Source of the DNA: Thermoanaerobaculia bacterium
Lineage (GTDB): Bacteria; Acidobacteriota; Thermoanaerobaculia; Multivoradales; J023
NCBI GenBank assembly: GCA_028066595.1
Contig: JALCBJ010000051.1
Coordinates: 1 to 47,109, forward strand
Length of the DNA: 47,109 nt
Direction of reading: 5' to 3'
Made by a program: the position numbers and the translations under genes
Shown: positions 25,658 to 35,987 of the stretch, one piece after another
Layout of the letters: the number at the start of each line of letters is the position of its first letter
How positions within the stretch are numbered: the stretch's first letter is position 1
The notes under the pieces: model-generated
The model's database searches: none
What the model was told of the DNA's origin: nothing
The model's input: the letters and a program-made list of their open reading frames with translations, nothing else

Positions 25658-26998
25658 ATGAACGCTCCGCTCCAACGAAAACTCGCTCTGACCGTGGTAG
25701 CACTGAGCGCGTACCAGTTGTGCTTCTATGTGCTTCTTCCTACTGTGACGCCGAGTGCTCGGCAGATGCTGGAGCATGCGCAGGACATCCATCTCAGCGG
25801 ACTCTCCATTCTTGCTCTGGGGATCACACCCTTCGTTTCTGGCTATTTCTTGGTCGAGATTTTCTCGCTGGTCTTTGGGCCGGGACGAAGGGTCCGTGCA
25901 GGAGGACTCGAGGGACGAAGGAAACTGAACAGGTGGGCTCTCCACCTGTCCCTTGTGCTGGCCGTGCTCCAAGCCTTTGGGATGACCTTGGCTTTCGAGA
26001 GACCCCGCGCAGCCGGCAGTGTCCCCATGCTGGACGGTGCAACGGCATCCCAATTCGTGACCGTCGCGAGCCTGGTCGCCGGATCAGCGAGTGCTTACCT
26101 GCTCTGTCGCCTGATCACCGAAATCGGCTTCGGCAATGGATTCTGCCTTCTCCTGATTGCCGACTTCGTCTTTGCCTTCAGCGTCGGCTGGTTCCGGCCG
26201 AACAACTCCATTTCTCACATGAGCGAGAGCACGCCCTTTCATCTGCTCGCCACGGCCGTCGCCTTGCTGATCTTTGTTCATCTTTTCCGGCGGGCTGACA
26301 CGTATGAGGTCTCCGACGGGAGCGGACTCACCTCTGACATGAAGCTGCCCAGCCTTCCACAGAGTCTCGTCCCAGTCACTTGGACACTCGCGATCCTGAA
26401 CGAGGTTCCCGTAGTAGTCGGGCTTTGGTCCGGAACAGATACTGCCCTCCGCTTGCGCACCTTTTTGCTAGGCCTCGTCGTTCTGGTGCCGCTGCTCAGC
26501 TTCCTCGCCGTGCATCTCTTCTCGACGAAACGACGGGTCGAAGCGAACGTTCCGGCGGCTCTGGTGCCGGAGGGTTTCGAGGCGACGTTGAGCAAACGCC
26601 TCAAGAAGACGACGGCCATTCTGACCGTTCTAGCCGCGGCCGGGGCAGCTCTAGGTACCTACAACACCTCGAGCTTCGCCATCACCTCGGGCTACCTGTT
26701 CGATGTCGTCCAGATCGCGGTGATTGCCGCCGTGGGTACGGACCTATTCGAGGAATGGAAGTTCCGTACTCGACACCCTTCCTCGGCCCGGCTCGTGCAA
26801 CTCGACAACGTACATCTCGCGATCTATCTCAGAGCCGTATTCCGAGAACAAGGGATCGACTCACTGGCACAAGCACTTCACTTCCGGAGCCTCTTCTTTT
26901 TCTTCAACCCCTTGTACAAGATCACCATTCTCGTACCAGTCGATTGCCTGGAGATGGCCCGGGAACGGCTAGAGGGCCTCGATGTGAGGATCTACTGA
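25658..26998 (+). CDS. Divergent SecY-like membrane protein with extra C-terminal domain
   Basis: 446 residues with about ten membrane helices. The order of blocks recalls SecY: TM1 [20 protein letters not shown], the plug/TM2 region [20 protein letters not shown] (compare SecY SIFALGIMPYI), TM4 [20 protein letters not shown] (compare GE.ITE.GIGNGISLLI), and the TM10-like [20 protein letters not shown]. The charged cytoplasmic loops that contact ribosomes and SecA are degenerate. The last 65 residues ([20 protein letters not shown] ... DVRIY) resemble a DUF2007-like domain, an addition not found in ordinary SecY. RBS GGGAGAG before the ATG. Not the housekeeping SecY, which normally sits in a ribosomal cluster; substrate unknown. 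Its 3' end overlaps the converging gene by 30 nt. Confidence 0.72.
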   Translation: MNAPLQRKLALTVVALSAYQLCFYVLLPTVTPSARQMLEHAQDIHLSGLSILALGITPFVSGYFLVEIFSLVFGPGRRVRAGGLEGRRKLNRWALHLSLVLAVLQAFGMTLAFERPRAAGSVPMLDGATASQFVTVASLVAGSASAYLLCRLITEIGFGNGFCLLLIADFVFAFSVGWFRPNNSISHMSESTPFHLLATAVALLIFVHLFRRADTYEVSDGSGLTSDMKLPSLPQSLVPVTWTLAILNEVPVVVGLWSGTDTALRLRTFLLGLVVLVPLLSFLAVHLFSTKRRVEANVPAALVPEGFEATLSKRLKKTTAILTVLAAAGAALGTYNTSSFAITSGYLFDVVQIAVIAAVGTDLFEEWKFRTRHPSSARLVQLDNVHLAIYLRAVFREQGIDSLAQALHFRSLFFFFNPLYKITILVPVDCLEMARERLEGLDVRIY

Positions 26999-29017
26999 TG
27001 CACCGAAGGGCCGATCCAGCAGAGCTGCCAGGTTCCGCCGGTACAGCTGGTTTTCAGGTTGCAAACGCAGCGCCTCTCGCTGCGCCTGCACGGCGAGGAA
27101 GATGTCTCCATCCATCGCTGCCAGATTCGCGATGTACTGGTAGACGAGAGGAGAACGAGCGCCGCTGCGGCGCGACGCCGCTGTGAGGAGCTCCTTTGCC
27201 CGGTCCTCGTCGCCATCTTGTGCGGCTCGGGCCGCTTGCCGGGCCAGAGCTTCTGCTTCCGCCCGAGCCTCGGGGTCGAAAGGATCCGCCGGCACGCTGC
27301 GCCAGCGTTCGATCACGAGATCGAGGAAACGATCCACGTCGCGATCGGCGGCCCCGATGAGCGACCAAAGGTCGTCCGGATCGTCGCGACGCTCGAACCA
27401 GACCATGTGCACATCGGCTGCTCGAGCCACCGTGAACCGAAGGACGCCCCCGTAGCGCACCGCTTCGAAGGACGCACCGAGCTCGGGACTCTGCGATGGC
27501 GTATTCGAGTCGGTACCCTCGCCATCTCCGTGGAACGGCCAGCCGATGAAGCGATCCAGTTCCTCGCCCTCCTCTTCCCCGTCGATCCTGCTGACCAGAC
27601 CTCGGCGCTGGTAGAAGAAGCGAAAGAATGGGTCGTCGGCGAGCTGATGGTCGCCGAGATAGTGCGGCTCCGCCAAACCAGCCGAGTTGTACCAGAGCAC
27701 CGCTTTCGGACGCCGCGAGACGACATATTCACCCCAACCGCGACGGTGCCCTGCCCAGCCCGTAGACACGACGAAGACAGGATGGCGAGCGATGGCCGAG
27801 TCGGTGAGGCCGAGCATGTCGATGGTCGGCATGCGGGCTGCGAAGGGCAAGCTGCCGGCTGTGTTGACCGCCAGCAGATCGTCGGGTTCGTAGAGGTCGG
27901 CCAACGTCTTCCCCACCAAGGAACCGACGACAGAGGTTCGATGGGCGACGAAGGCCCTCTCCGGCTGATCGTTCCAGAGACCTGTGATGGCCTGCAGTGC
28001 GAAGACCGCGCACAAGGCGACCATTCGTGATCGGCCAGACGGCAGCAGGCCCAGAAGGCGAGCTGTCAGCAATGCAAAAAAGGGAGCCAAAGGCAGGAAG
28101 AAACGGAAGAACGGCATGAAATCACCACCCACCGACACCACGTAGGCCGAGTACGCCGAGCAGAGGCCCCATAGAGCGAGGGTTCGTCGGTCGCCCCAGA
28201 TCTCACGTCGTGTCCGCGGAATGGCGGCGAGAAGCGGCACGGCAAGGAGTGCCAGCCCGAAGGCCGGGTGGGCAAATGCCCAATCGGCGAGCGATCTCAA
28301 ACCGGTCATCCACTGCTCCGCTCCACCGGTGACCTTTGCGTAGTAGGTGTTCGGAAAGAGCTCGCCGTAGTAGGAATACCGCCAGACGAAGTACGCGCCA
28401 TAGCTGACAACGAAGCCAGCGGAGTCGATCAGATGACGTCGCAGCGCGCGGACGTCGAAACCCTCTGCGGCCCACACAAGCCCATGGCAGAGTGCGAAGA
28501 GCGGCACACCCTCGGGCCGCGTCAGTGCCAATAGTAGGAAGACGAACGAGGAGCCACGAATCCACCTCGGGGGAACCGCCGTCGACTCTCGCCACAGCAG
28601 CGCCCAGGCCAGGAAGAGCAGAGAGGCGAAGAACATCGACTCCATTCCTGTGACGGACCAGAAGGCCACCGCTGGCAGACTCGAGACCAGGACTGCAGCC
28701 GCCCGATCAGTTCGCCAAATCAAGACAAAGAGCCCGACGGCAGCCATGGCCGAAAGTGCGCGCATGGCCAGCAAAGCATCGATGTCGATGCGAAAAGCTC
28801 CGGCCGCCAACATGACCCACAAGAAGTTGGTATAGCCCTCGACCCGTTCCCCGGGGTTGAAGACGAGACCGTGCCCCTCTGCCAGATTGCGAGCGTAGCG
28901 CAAGCTGATGAAGGTGTCGTCGATCTGATGTCCGGACCAGTACGCCGCGGCGACCAAGAACCATCCACCGGCGAGCCACCAGAGCCAGGTGGGAGGTGGC
29001 AATCTGATCGCGCTCAC
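26969..29017 (-). CDS. GT-C family glycosyltransferase-like membrane protein with C-terminal TPR region
   Basis: 682 residues. The signature [20 protein letters not shown], followed by [18 protein letters not shown], is characteristic of GT-C polyprenyl-phosphate-dependent sugar transferases (arabinofuranosyl-/mannosyltransferase-like). The DD pair near residues 33-34 is the expected catalytic loop after TM1. About 10 hydrophobic segments follow up to residue about 400, then a soluble region and TPR-like helices near residues 590-665 ([24 protein letters not shown]). The GTG at 29017 is preferred (AGG upstream) because the longer frame runs through the adjoining gene. It lies 40 nt after the PBP1B-like gene and probably shares its mRNA. 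Confidence 0.85.
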   Translation of the reverse strand: MSAIRLPPPTWLWWLAGGWFLVAAAYWSGHQIDDTFISLRYARNLAEGHGLVFNPGERVEGYTNFLWVMLAAGAFRIDIDALLAMRALSAMAAVGLFVLIWRTDRAAAVLVSSLPAVAFWSVTGMESMFFASLLFLAWALLWRESTAVPPRWIRGSSFVFLLLALTRPEGVPLFALCHGLVWAAEGFDVRALRRHLIDSAGFVVSYGAYFVWRYSYYGELFPNTYYAKVTGGAEQWMTGLRSLADWAFAHPAFGLALLAVPLLAAIPRTRREIWGDRRTLALWGLCSAYSAYVVSVGGDFMPFFRFFLPLAPFFALLTARLLGLLPSGRSRMVALCAVFALQAITGLWNDQPERAFVAHRTSVVGSLVGKTLADLYEPDDLLAVNTAGSLPFAARMPTIDMLGLTDSAIARHPVFVVSTGWAGHRRGWGEYVVSRRPKAVLWYNSAGLAEPHYLGDHQLADDPFFRFFYQRRGLVSRIDGEEEGEELDRFIGWPFHGDGEGTDSNTPSQSPELGASFEAVRYGGVLRFTVARAADVHMVWFERRDDPDDLWSLIGAADRDVDRFLDLVIERWRSVPADPFDPEARAEAEALARQAARAAQDGDEDRAKELLTAASRRSGARSPLVYQYIANLAAMDGDIFLAVQAQREALRLQPENQLYRRNLAALLDRPFGASVDPHIEAL

Positions 29018-29057
29018 CCCCTCAGCCTGCGCTCCAACGAACTTTGCCCGCGGGACA

Positions 29058-31487
29058 CTAGTCCGCGTCGCCACCACGCAGGATGCCGACGATGCGACGC
29101 AGCCACGGGCGATCCTCCCGATCACTGTCCGGGTACACCCGCCGCCGCCATCGCGGATCGTCGTCGGCGCACAACGCTCCTGGCAGGTAGTCGCTGAGAA
29201 AGTACTCGACCCGGCGCTCCGAGCAGGCATAGTGAGCGAGCCCGCCCGTGCGCGGGTCGATGTGTGCCAACGAAACGCCGTCGGGAACGCGGAAGTCAGA
29301 ATAGCCGGCGGCCGGCCGCACAGCGGCCGTGAAGCGCGCCCAGATCGGCAACGCGGCGCGAGCTCCCGACAGCCGGGTGGTGGAGTTGTCGTCGTATCCC
29401 ACCCACACCAACGACACCCGCTCGGGAGAATAGCCCGCAAACCAGCTGTCGCGGCGGTCGTTGGTAGTTCCGGTCTTGCCGGCCAGCGGATCCTTCAAGC
29501 CGTCGCGACGCGCCCCCCGCCCGGTGCCGTGGTCGAGAACGCCTTGCAGCACACGGGTGACGACGAAGGCGACGTCTTCCCCGAGCACCCTGCGCGGCGT
29601 CTGCAGATCCCGGCCCGATACCGTTTGACCCTGCCGATCATAGACCGCCACGAGACCATGGGGCTCGTGGCGCACTCCACCAGCCGCCAAGGTTGCGTAG
29701 ACCGTCGCCAGCTCGAGGGGCGTCACTTCCATGGCGCCAAGAGCCAAAGCCGGATAGCTCTGGAGAGCGCTGCGGACACCCAGCCGGCGCGACATCTCGA
29801 TGACGTGATCTAAACCGACCTGCCCGGCGAGGCGAGCGGTCGGGACGTTCAGGCTACGCTCCAAAGCCGAACGCGCCGACACCCAACCGTGGTACTCGCC
29901 GTCAGAGTTTTTTGGCGACCAGGGTCCACTCGCCAGCTCCACCGTGTAGGGACGATCCTCCAAGAACGAGGCCGGATGGGCGACACGCCGTTCGAACGCG
30001 GTGGCGTAGACGATCGGCTTGAAGGAGCTACCCGCCTGGCGTCGGGCGTCGCGCACACGGTCGAACTGACTAGTGCGGTAGTCGCGTCCTCCCACCCAGG
30101 CACGCACTGAACCATCGGCGGGATCGAGAGAGACGAGAGCCGCTTGCAGCGGATCCGTCACCTTGCGCCCCTTCTCCCAGCCGTCCTCGAGCGCTTCCAG
30201 CCCCCAAGCCATGGCACTCTCGGCCGCCTTCTGTTCGACCAGATCGAGAGTCGAATGGAGCACGAAGCCGGCGTCGTCCAGGTTGGCGACGCCGAATCTC
30301 GCGCGTGCCTCCTCGGCCATCGCGTCGGCAAAATAGGGTGCACGCTTGGCCACCAACGACTCAGCTCGCGCCTGCATGGGCTGCGCGACCGCCTGCTCTA
30401 GACGATCTTTGGGTAGCCAGTTCAGCTGTGCGAGCCGGGCTAGCACCTCGTCGCGACGCTGCTTGGCGGCTTCCGGGCGCGTCCGTGGGTCGCGGTTCGC
30501 CGGACTCTGGATCATGCCCGCCAGCGTCGCGCACTCGGCCAACGTCAGCTGCTTGGGTTGCTTGCCGAAATAGGCCCAGGCCGCCGCGCCCACACCCATG
30601 ACGTCGACGCTCCCAGAACGGCCCCAGTAGATCTCGTTGAGATATGCCTGCAGAATCTCTCGCTTCGTGTAGCGAATCTCTAACAGCAACGATAGGAGAG
30701 CTTCCCGTATCTTGCGCTCGAAGCGACGCTCATGGGTGAGGTACAGGTTCTTGACCAGCTGCTGCGTGAGGGTCGATCCTCCTTGGACCACCCCACCGGC
30801 CCGCAGATTGACCCAGGCGGCGCGCAGAATGCCTCCGAGGGACAAACCCTTGTGCTTGAGGAACCTGGCGTCTTCCGCCGCCAAGACTGAGAGGATGAGG
30901 TCTTCGGGAAGATCATCCAGGGTCACCGGCCGGCGATCGGCCAGCGCGTCACCGTAGTAGGAAGCGATCAACGGCGGATCGAGCCACACGCCCGCCAGCT
31001 CTTTGCCGTCGCGAAGGACCCGTTCGATCCGCGATCCGGTGAATCGGATCTGGATGAGGTCACCGCCGACGAGACCCCGGGGGCTGGAGAAGACGCGCCG
31101 GTAGACGTCCAAAGCGCCCACCTCGCGGCGGAAGAAGCCAGGTTGAGCCGGATCCGACTCGACTTGCGTATAGCCCTGCAATCGCAGGTGCTCGACCACG
31201 TCGTCGAGTCGCAAGTCGGCATCGGCTTCCAAGACCGGCGGAGCTCCGTAGAGCCGGGACGGTTGTTGAACCGGATGCGTTCCGAACTGCCCGGAAAGCT
31301 GCCAGAACGGACGGAACAGCCAGACACCCAGAGCTACCGAGGCTGCTCCGATCACGACGGCACCCCAGCGCACACGGCGCCGCCAGTTGGCAGCTGTTCC
31401 CGAGCCCTTGGCTCGCAACGTTCTTCGACGTTTGCTACGAGAAGATCGAACCGGCTCGGCAGCTGGATGTCGGGTCTTGCGGGTCAT
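29058..31487 (-). CDS. mrcB: Bifunctional penicillin-binding protein 1B-like peptidoglycan synthase
   Basis: 809 residues. A basic N-terminal tail (1-35), one membrane helix (about 38-60), a UB2H-like domain (about 80-170), then a family GT51 glycosyltransferase domain ([17 protein letters not shown] with the catalytic Glu, [24 protein letters not shown]) and a penicillin-binding transpeptidase domain with SxxK in GSSFKP, SLN in ERSLNVP, and KTG in GKTGTTND. It polymerises lipid II and crosslinks stem peptides at the inner membrane. The UB2H-like segment is the reason for calling it PBP1B rather than PBP1A. Other class A PBPs may exist outside the window. Confidence 0.93.
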   Translation of the reverse strand: MTRKTRHPAAEPVRSSRSKRRRTLRAKGSGTAANWRRRVRWGAVVIGAASVALGVWLFRPFWQLSGQFGTHPVQQPSRLYGAPPVLEADADLRLDDVVEHLRLQGYTQVESDPAQPGFFRREVGALDVYRRVFSSPRGLVGGDLIQIRFTGSRIERVLRDGKELAGVWLDPPLIASYYGDALADRRPVTLDDLPEDLILSVLAAEDARFLKHKGLSLGGILRAAWVNLRAGGVVQGGSTLTQQLVKNLYLTHERRFERKIREALLSLLLEIRYTKREILQAYLNEIYWGRSGSVDVMGVGAAAWAYFGKQPKQLTLAECATLAGMIQSPANRDPRTRPEAAKQRRDEVLARLAQLNWLPKDRLEQAVAQPMQARAESLVAKRAPYFADAMAEEARARFGVANLDDAGFVLHSTLDLVEQKAAESAMAWGLEALEDGWEKGRKVTDPLQAALVSLDPADGSVRAWVGGRDYRTSQFDRVRDARRQAGSSFKPIVYATAFERRVAHPASFLEDRPYTVELASGPWSPKNSDGEYHGWVSARSALERSLNVPTARLAGQVGLDHVIEMSRRLGVRSALQSYPALALGAMEVTPLELATVYATLAAGGVRHEPHGLVAVYDRQGQTVSGRDLQTPRRVLGEDVAFVVTRVLQGVLDHGTGRGARRDGLKDPLAGKTGTTNDRRDSWFAGYSPERVSLVWVGYDDNSTTRLSGARAALPIWARFTAAVRPAAGYSDFRVPDGVSLAHIDPRTGGLAHYACSERRVEYFLSDYLPGALCADDDPRWRRRVYPDSDREDRPWLRRIVGILRGGDAD

Positions 31488-31596
31488 GGTGAGGCAGCGG
31501 CTCGGCAGCGTCCGGGCCTACCGGTGGCGCCGACCGGCTGGAAAGAGTCTAACTCGTCTGGAGTCAAACAGTTAGCGGCAATCAGGTCAAGGCACC

Positions 31597-32589
31597 TCAA
31601 CCGCCACCAGCGGCCTCGGCAAACCGACGGACGATGTCGCCGGCCGGCTCGATGCTGTGCACTCCAGCGACGCTCTTGCCCGCCTGCCAGAAGTCCCTCG
31701 ACGAATAACCTTTTCGTTTCATGGAGCGCTTGAGCGACCACAAGGAACGCAAGGAGTACAGGGTTCGCATCCAGTGTTTCGTCTTGCGTCCACGTAGCAT
31801 CCACCGCGCAATCGGACCCGCGTCGGTGCCAATGCGTTGTACGTGTGGCGTATTGATGACGGCCACAGGCACGCCGGTGAGTCGAACGGTATGCACGATG
31901 TCGGCTTCCCCGGCATCGATCAAGGCCTGCTTGTACGTGTCGGGGGAGTTGCATTCCTCGGTCGCGATGAATCGAGTGCCCATCTGAACCCCCGCGTAGC
32001 CCAACTTCAGTACCCGCACGAAGTCTTCTTGGTCACCGATGCCGCCTGCGCAGATCACCGGAGCCCCGAGGTCGGCCAGTTCTTCGAACAGCTCGTCTTC
32101 ACCACGGCCACCTGCATGCCCACCGGCACGGCGGTTGACCGCGATCAATCCATCGACACGACTGTCGAGAGCCTTCTGTGCCCACTTGCGCTCCGTCACG
32201 TCGTGGTACACCCAGCCGTCCACTGCATGGGCCTTGTCGACCACCCACTTCGGGTTGCCCAGGGAGGTGACGAAGAACCGCACACCTTCTTCGATGGCGA
32301 GGTCGACGTACTCCTTCATACGATCCTGGTACTTCTTCACCGACTTTTCGACGATGACATTCAGTCCCACGGGCCGGTCGGTCAGCGAACGGATGAACTG
32401 GAGTCCTTGTCGAAAGTCGTAGCCATGGACGTAGACGAGCGACAACGGCTGCACGATTCCCATCCCGCCGGCCGCCGACACCGCCGCCACGAGCTCCGGG
32501 TTGGAGCACGGATACATGGCACCGCAGAGCAGGGGCACTTCGATGCCGGCCGCACGCGTCAAAGGTGTATCGAGAAGTTGTGAAGTCAA
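31597..32589 (-). CDS. Nitronate monooxygenase / 2-nitropropane dioxygenase-like FMN protein
   Basis: 330 residues, TIM-barrel flavoprotein. Conserved features: PLLCGAMYPCSNPELVAAVS near the N-terminus, GLNVIVEKS, the FMN/substrate motif GGHAGGRGE, APVICAGGIGDQEDF and GYAGVQMGTRFIATEEC. It probably oxidises alkyl nitronates or a related acid, or acts as an enoyl-reductase-like FMN enzyme; members are often mis-annotated. The frame extends to 32679, but a TTG at 32589 with GGAG about 9 nt upstream puts the start just before the conserved LLDTPLTRAAGI block. Likely monocistronic or loosely linked to the PBP gene 109 nt downstream. Confidence 0.88.
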   Translation of the reverse strand: MTSQLLDTPLTRAAGIEVPLLCGAMYPCSNPELVAAVSAAGGMGIVQPLSLVYVHGYDFRQGLQFIRSLTDRPVGLNVIVEKSVKKYQDRMKEYVDLAIEEGVRFFVTSLGNPKWVVDKAHAVDGWVYHDVTERKWAQKALDSRVDGLIAVNRRAGGHAGGRGEDELFEELADLGAPVICAGGIGDQEDFVRVLKLGYAGVQMGTRFIATEECNSPDTYKQALIDAGEADIVHTVRLTGVPVAVINTPHVQRIGTDAGPIARWMLRGRKTKHWMRTLYSLRSLWSLKRSMKRKGYSSRDFWQAGKSVAGVHSIEPAGDIVRRFAEAAGGG

Positions 32590-33096
32590 AAGCTGTAGCT
32601 CCGTGTGGATCCCGGCGATCGATACACGTCCAGGCCGGCAAAAGCCGCTTGGAGGCGGGAGCATATCCGAGGTTGCCACTCCCCGGGGCGCGCAAGGTTC
32701 GGACGAGCCTGCGCTTCCTTTGTCTGGGCTGACTCCCTGACAGCGGAGGATGCCGACGCCTCAGTAGCGCTGGGCTGGACTCTGAGGTACCGAAGTGCCT
32801 GCCCCAACAGGCTGCAGGCGTGTTCCTCGCCGAACTGTGCACGACGGAGGAAGGGCGCAATGGCAATGGCCCAAACAAGTTGTGTGGCATGACCGTTTCG
32901 CCGATGGATGCTTCGATGGTGCCGGCGGAGAGCCCCTTCAGGAGAGGGGACCGGACCTCCTACCGAACCAGCCACCTGCGTTTTCGCACTCACGGTACAC
33001 CTTGCTATTCTAGGCAAATAACTCGAACGATCCGACCTGGGATGTGTCGAGGCAACGGCCCATCAGTGTATCAACGCCCTTCTAGGAGAACAGGAC
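32590..33096. other. Intergenic, about 500 bases, no gene recognised
   Basis: Separates the divergent nitronate monooxygenase-like gene (-) and the exported hydrolase (+). The several open frames give Arg/Ser/Cys-rich translations without recognisable domains. A TATTCT-like box near 33010 sits in the more AT-rich stretch TTGCTATTCTAGGCAAATAA and could be the hydrolase promoter. No repeat, tRNA or hairpin-T-run was seen. Confidence 0.4.
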
Positions 33097-34257
33097 ATGT
33101 CGACCTTTCTATTCGAGCGCAATCACTCCGGATGTCACCAGTCATTCCGTTTCGACCGAGGCTTCAGGATCATTCTCACTGTCCTTCTGACCCTCACCCC
33201 TCTGCTGGTTTCCACACATGTACTTGCCGACGGTCCGGCTGTCGGTAAGAGCCACACTCCCCCATGGGCGGACGGTGCGGGGTTCGACCTCGACGCAGAC
33301 CCCGCCATCCCCTACTTTGCGCAACTCGGGCTTCTCGAATGGTTGGACGATCCAAGCAGCGTGCCGAATGTCGATCTCGATGCCTATCACACCCTCGATC
33401 ACTTCATTCCACTCGGCGACGGTAGGGCCATACACGCGATCGAAACATTCACTCTACGTGCCTGGCTCAAATTCTGGCCCCGCGGTGTCCTGTTGCTCAA
33501 CGGCAGCGCATTTGTCGCCAACCATTGGAGTATTCCGGTCCAGGGCTACCACGGAGCTCAAATCCTGGCCGATGAGAAGTACCACGTCTTCGCTGTCGAT
33601 TTCCTCGGCACGGGTCAGAGCTCACGCCCACCCCACGGGCAGGACGCCGAGTACGAGGACAACCGCGAGGCCATGAAAACGGTCCTCCGCTATATCCGGT
33701 TCTTCCGTGGAGTCCATCGCGTCGACCTCATCGGAGCCGGGTATGGCGGCGCCATGGGGATGGAGCTGGCGCGAGACCGCCGTCGAGTTCGGTCGGTCGC
33801 GACATCGGCGATGATCTACAGGGAGGTCCAGGGCGGCCCCCTCACGGATCCCGGATTCATCGCTTTCCTGCAGTCCCTGCCCAGCGGTTACGCGCCGCTC
33901 CAAGGCAACGGCAGTTTCATCTTCATGGCCGGGGCACCTCAAGCTGCAAGGGACTTCGTTGCAGTGACGCAAGGCGGGCTCTTCCCGGTGGACAATTTCC
34001 TCGTCGCCGCCCAGCGTCCGTTCTTCGACCCGAAGGTCGGGCGGGCTCCAGCTCTGATCCTCTACGGAGGCCTCGACTTCATCGCCGTGCGATCGGACAT
34101 CGAGCAATTGGCGGAGGACTACGGCCGGTACGGGGCCAGCGCACGATTCAAGGTCAACGAGGCCGCGGGACACGCACCCCGCACGGGCTCTCCCGAGGAA
34201 GCCGCCTGGTACTGGCGGAAGATCGTCGACTTCCTCCGCTTTCCTTGGGCCGGGTAG
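33097..34257 (+). CDS. Exported alpha/beta-hydrolase-fold protein lacking the nucleophile serine
   Basis: 386 residues, signal-anchor or Sec signal (FRIILTVLLTLTPLLVSTHV, about 24-43). An alpha/beta-hydrolase core is seen: strand KYHVFAVDFLGTGQSS, helix, then the nucleophile-elbow position LIGAGYGGAMGMELA where G213-A-G215-Y-G217 has Gly in place of Ser, followed by the acid region LILYGGLDFIAVRSD and the His region AAGHAPRTG. With Ser replaced, ordinary esterase/lipase catalysis is not expected; it may bind rather than cleave, or use another residue. RBS AGGAG 8-10 nt upstream. A strong terminator follows 35 nt after the stop. Confidence 0.85.
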   Translation: MSTFLFERNHSGCHQSFRFDRGFRIILTVLLTLTPLLVSTHVLADGPAVGKSHTPPWADGAGFDLDADPAIPYFAQLGLLEWLDDPSSVPNVDLDAYHTLDHFIPLGDGRAIHAIETFTLRAWLKFWPRGVLLLNGSAFVANHWSIPVQGYHGAQILADEKYHVFAVDFLGTGQSSRPPHGQDAEYEDNREAMKTVLRYIRFFRGVHRVDLIGAGYGGAMGMELARDRRRVRSVATSAMIYREVQGGPLTDPGFIAFLQSLPSGYAPLQGNGSFIFMAGAPQAARDFVAVTQGGLFPVDNFLVAAQRPFFDPKVGRAPALILYGGLDFIAVRSDIEQLAEDYGRYGASARFKVNEAAGHAPRTGSPEEAAWYWRKIVDFLRFPWAG

Positions 34258-34291
34258 CGCCGACCGGCCCCGCAAACAAGGTGGCCTGCTA

Positions 34292-34320
34292 GGCGACGGG
34301 CTTCGGCCCGTTGCCTTTTT
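34292..34320 (+). terminator. Intrinsic terminator after the hydrolase gene
   Basis: GGCGACGGGC, loop TTCG, GCCCGTTGCC and TTTTT: a 10-bp stem (one G-T wobble) with an ultrastable TTCG tetraloop followed by a five-T run (34316-34320). It lies 35 nt after the hydrolase stop, with the T-run on the same strand. Confidence 0.9.
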
Positions 34321-34369
34321 CATTTGGGGCCCCATCTGACTTGGACACGAGTCCGTATATGGTGTGAGT

Positions 34370-35701
34370 ATGTTTTCCGGTCCTTCACGATTCCTTTGCA
34401 GCCTCGTCTCGATGTGCCTCGTCTGTGTGCTGGCATCTTCGGATCCCGCCTACGCAGTGGTCGACGTTCGAGGCTACCTTTCGGCCGGAGGCGCCCGGAC
34501 CGACGCGTCGGCATCGTGGCGCAGCGGCCAGGGATTCGGGGTCCTCGATCTGGGCTACGAGTCACCAGGCCACGAGGTCGAAGAAGGTCGTAGCGATCTG
34601 CTCCTGGTAATCGACGCGTCGAAAGACATTGGGCAACGCACCACGTTGGGCGCGTTCCTCCACCTGGCCGCCAGGGAAGAGCCCGACGTCATACTCGGCG
34701 AGGACGTCGGTGTCGTCGAGGCCTACCTCGAGGCGAGCTGGCGTTTGCGTTCTTCGGATGCTCTGCGCATCCAACTCGGTCACTTCTTGTTGCCCACATC
34801 CCGAGAGAACGTCTCCTGGGCCTGGTCGTCTCCGTACACTCTGACGCTCTCGGCCCTCAACTCTTGGATCGCCGAAGAAGTTCGCCCGACGGGTTTGGCC
34901 CTCGAATACCGGGCCGCCTTGGGCCAGATCGACGAGTTGCGCTTCGGTGCGTCCGCCTTCGGGGGCAACGACACCTCCGGCGCTCTGCTGGCCTGGCGCG
35001 GCTGGGCGATGCACGATCGCATCACTTTGTGGGACGAGGTCGCGCCGCTTCCACCTGCACCGTCTCTGGAGACAGGAAACGCATTCGGCACACAACGCGA
35101 AGATGGAACTCTGCCGATCGGTAGCGATCTCGACGACCGCGTGGGCTATGCGGCCTGGCTTGCCTGGCATCGCGGCGAGACGTCCGTAGGCCAGATCTCC
35201 TACTACGACAACCGGGCGGATCGTGCGCTCTGGCGAAGCGGGGACGGTTTCGAGTACGCCTGGCACACCTGGTTTTGGCACGCCGCCTGGGAGGCGCATT
35301 TCGGGCCTCTGACCCTGGCTTCCGAATGGATGGAAGGCGAGACCGGCATGGGCTTTCCGGGAACCCCCCACGTCGACGTGGAGTTCGAAACCGCCTATGT
35401 TCTCGCCTCGGTCGAAACCAGTCCCTGGCTTGGAGGGACCTGGCGGTTCACTGCTCGCTACGACGACTTCGAGACGATCGACCTCGACGGCATCTCCCCC
35501 ATTTTTCGCGACGACAACGACAGCGCGGGAGACGCCGTCACCGCAGCGGTTTTTTGGGAGTGGCAGCGTCGTCCATTACGGCTCGGCCTCGAGTATCTCG
35601 ACGTCGACGCGACACGAGATCAAGCGCTCGATGCCGGGTTCCCGTCACAGGTTGGAGGGCAACAGATCCGGTTCGAGCTGAGGTACTTCCTGAGCCGCTA
35701 G
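34370..35701 (+). CDS. Outer-membrane beta-barrel-like protein
   Basis: 443 residues. Signal peptide (FLCSLVSMCLVCVLASSDPAYA) then alternating-strand sequence with aromatic-rich segments (FGVLDLGYE, GYAAWLAWHRGETSVGQISYYDNRADRALW, FELRYF) typical of porins or phosphate-selective/alginate-type barrels. Strands such as DALRIQLGHFLLPTSRENVSWAWSSPY and a C-terminal LEYLDVDATRDQ ... RFELRYFLSR are consistent with a barrel close, although the final residue is Arg, not Phe. An in-frame GTG six bases upstream (34364) is a possible alternative start. No heme or domain motif; substrate unknown. Transcribed after the terminator, so it needs its own promoter. Confidence 0.75.
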   Translation: MFSGPSRFLCSLVSMCLVCVLASSDPAYAVVDVRGYLSAGGARTDASASWRSGQGFGVLDLGYESPGHEVEEGRSDLLLVIDASKDIGQRTTLGAFLHLAAREEPDVILGEDVGVVEAYLEASWRLRSSDALRIQLGHFLLPTSRENVSWAWSSPYTLTLSALNSWIAEEVRPTGLALEYRAALGQIDELRFGASAFGGNDTSGALLAWRGWAMHDRITLWDEVAPLPPAPSLETGNAFGTQREDGTLPIGSDLDDRVGYAAWLAWHRGETSVGQISYYDNRADRALWRSGDGFEYAWHTWFWHAAWEAHFGPLTLASEWMEGETGMGFPGTPHVDVEFETAYVLASVETSPWLGGTWRFTARYDDFETIDLDGISPIFRDDNDSAGDAVTAAVFWEWQRRPLRLGLEYLDVDATRDQALDAGFPSQVGGQQIRFELRYFLSR

Positions 35702-35807
35702 CGTCGGCGACAAGAGCGTTCCGCTCGAGCGTCAACCTTCTCCACGACACCCTCGATTCAGGCGTTCCAGATCACTCTCGGTGGGGTCATAGAGCACCGG
35801 AGAACCC

Positions 35808-35987
35808 ATGGCAGTCGACCCGATTCGCGAAGGTTTCCACACCGTCACGCCATATCTCTTCATGGAGGGCGTGGACCGCCTGATCGACTTCGCGGTCGCG
35901 GGTTTGGACGCCGAAGTCATCGTTCGCGATACACAGCCGGACGGAACGCTCATGCAGGCCGAAATACGCCTCAGCTCGGAAACGTGA
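35808..35987 (+). pseudogene. Truncated PhnB/VOC-family (glyoxalase-like) protein
   Basis: A 59-residue frame starting ATG with AGAACCC upstream. It reads DPIREGFHTVTPYLFMEGVD, then RLIDFAVAGLDAEV and DTQPDGTLMQAEIRL. This matches the first third of PhnB-like VOC proteins (about 140-160 residues), where VTPYL is followed by the betaalpha-fold and PDGTxxHAEVRIGDS. It stops at SSET where the family would read ...GDSxVML. The last 17 bases overlap the 3' end of the SpoIIE-type phosphatase gene on the other strand, so the rest was probably deleted at that junction. Likely a remnant. Confidence 0.7.
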
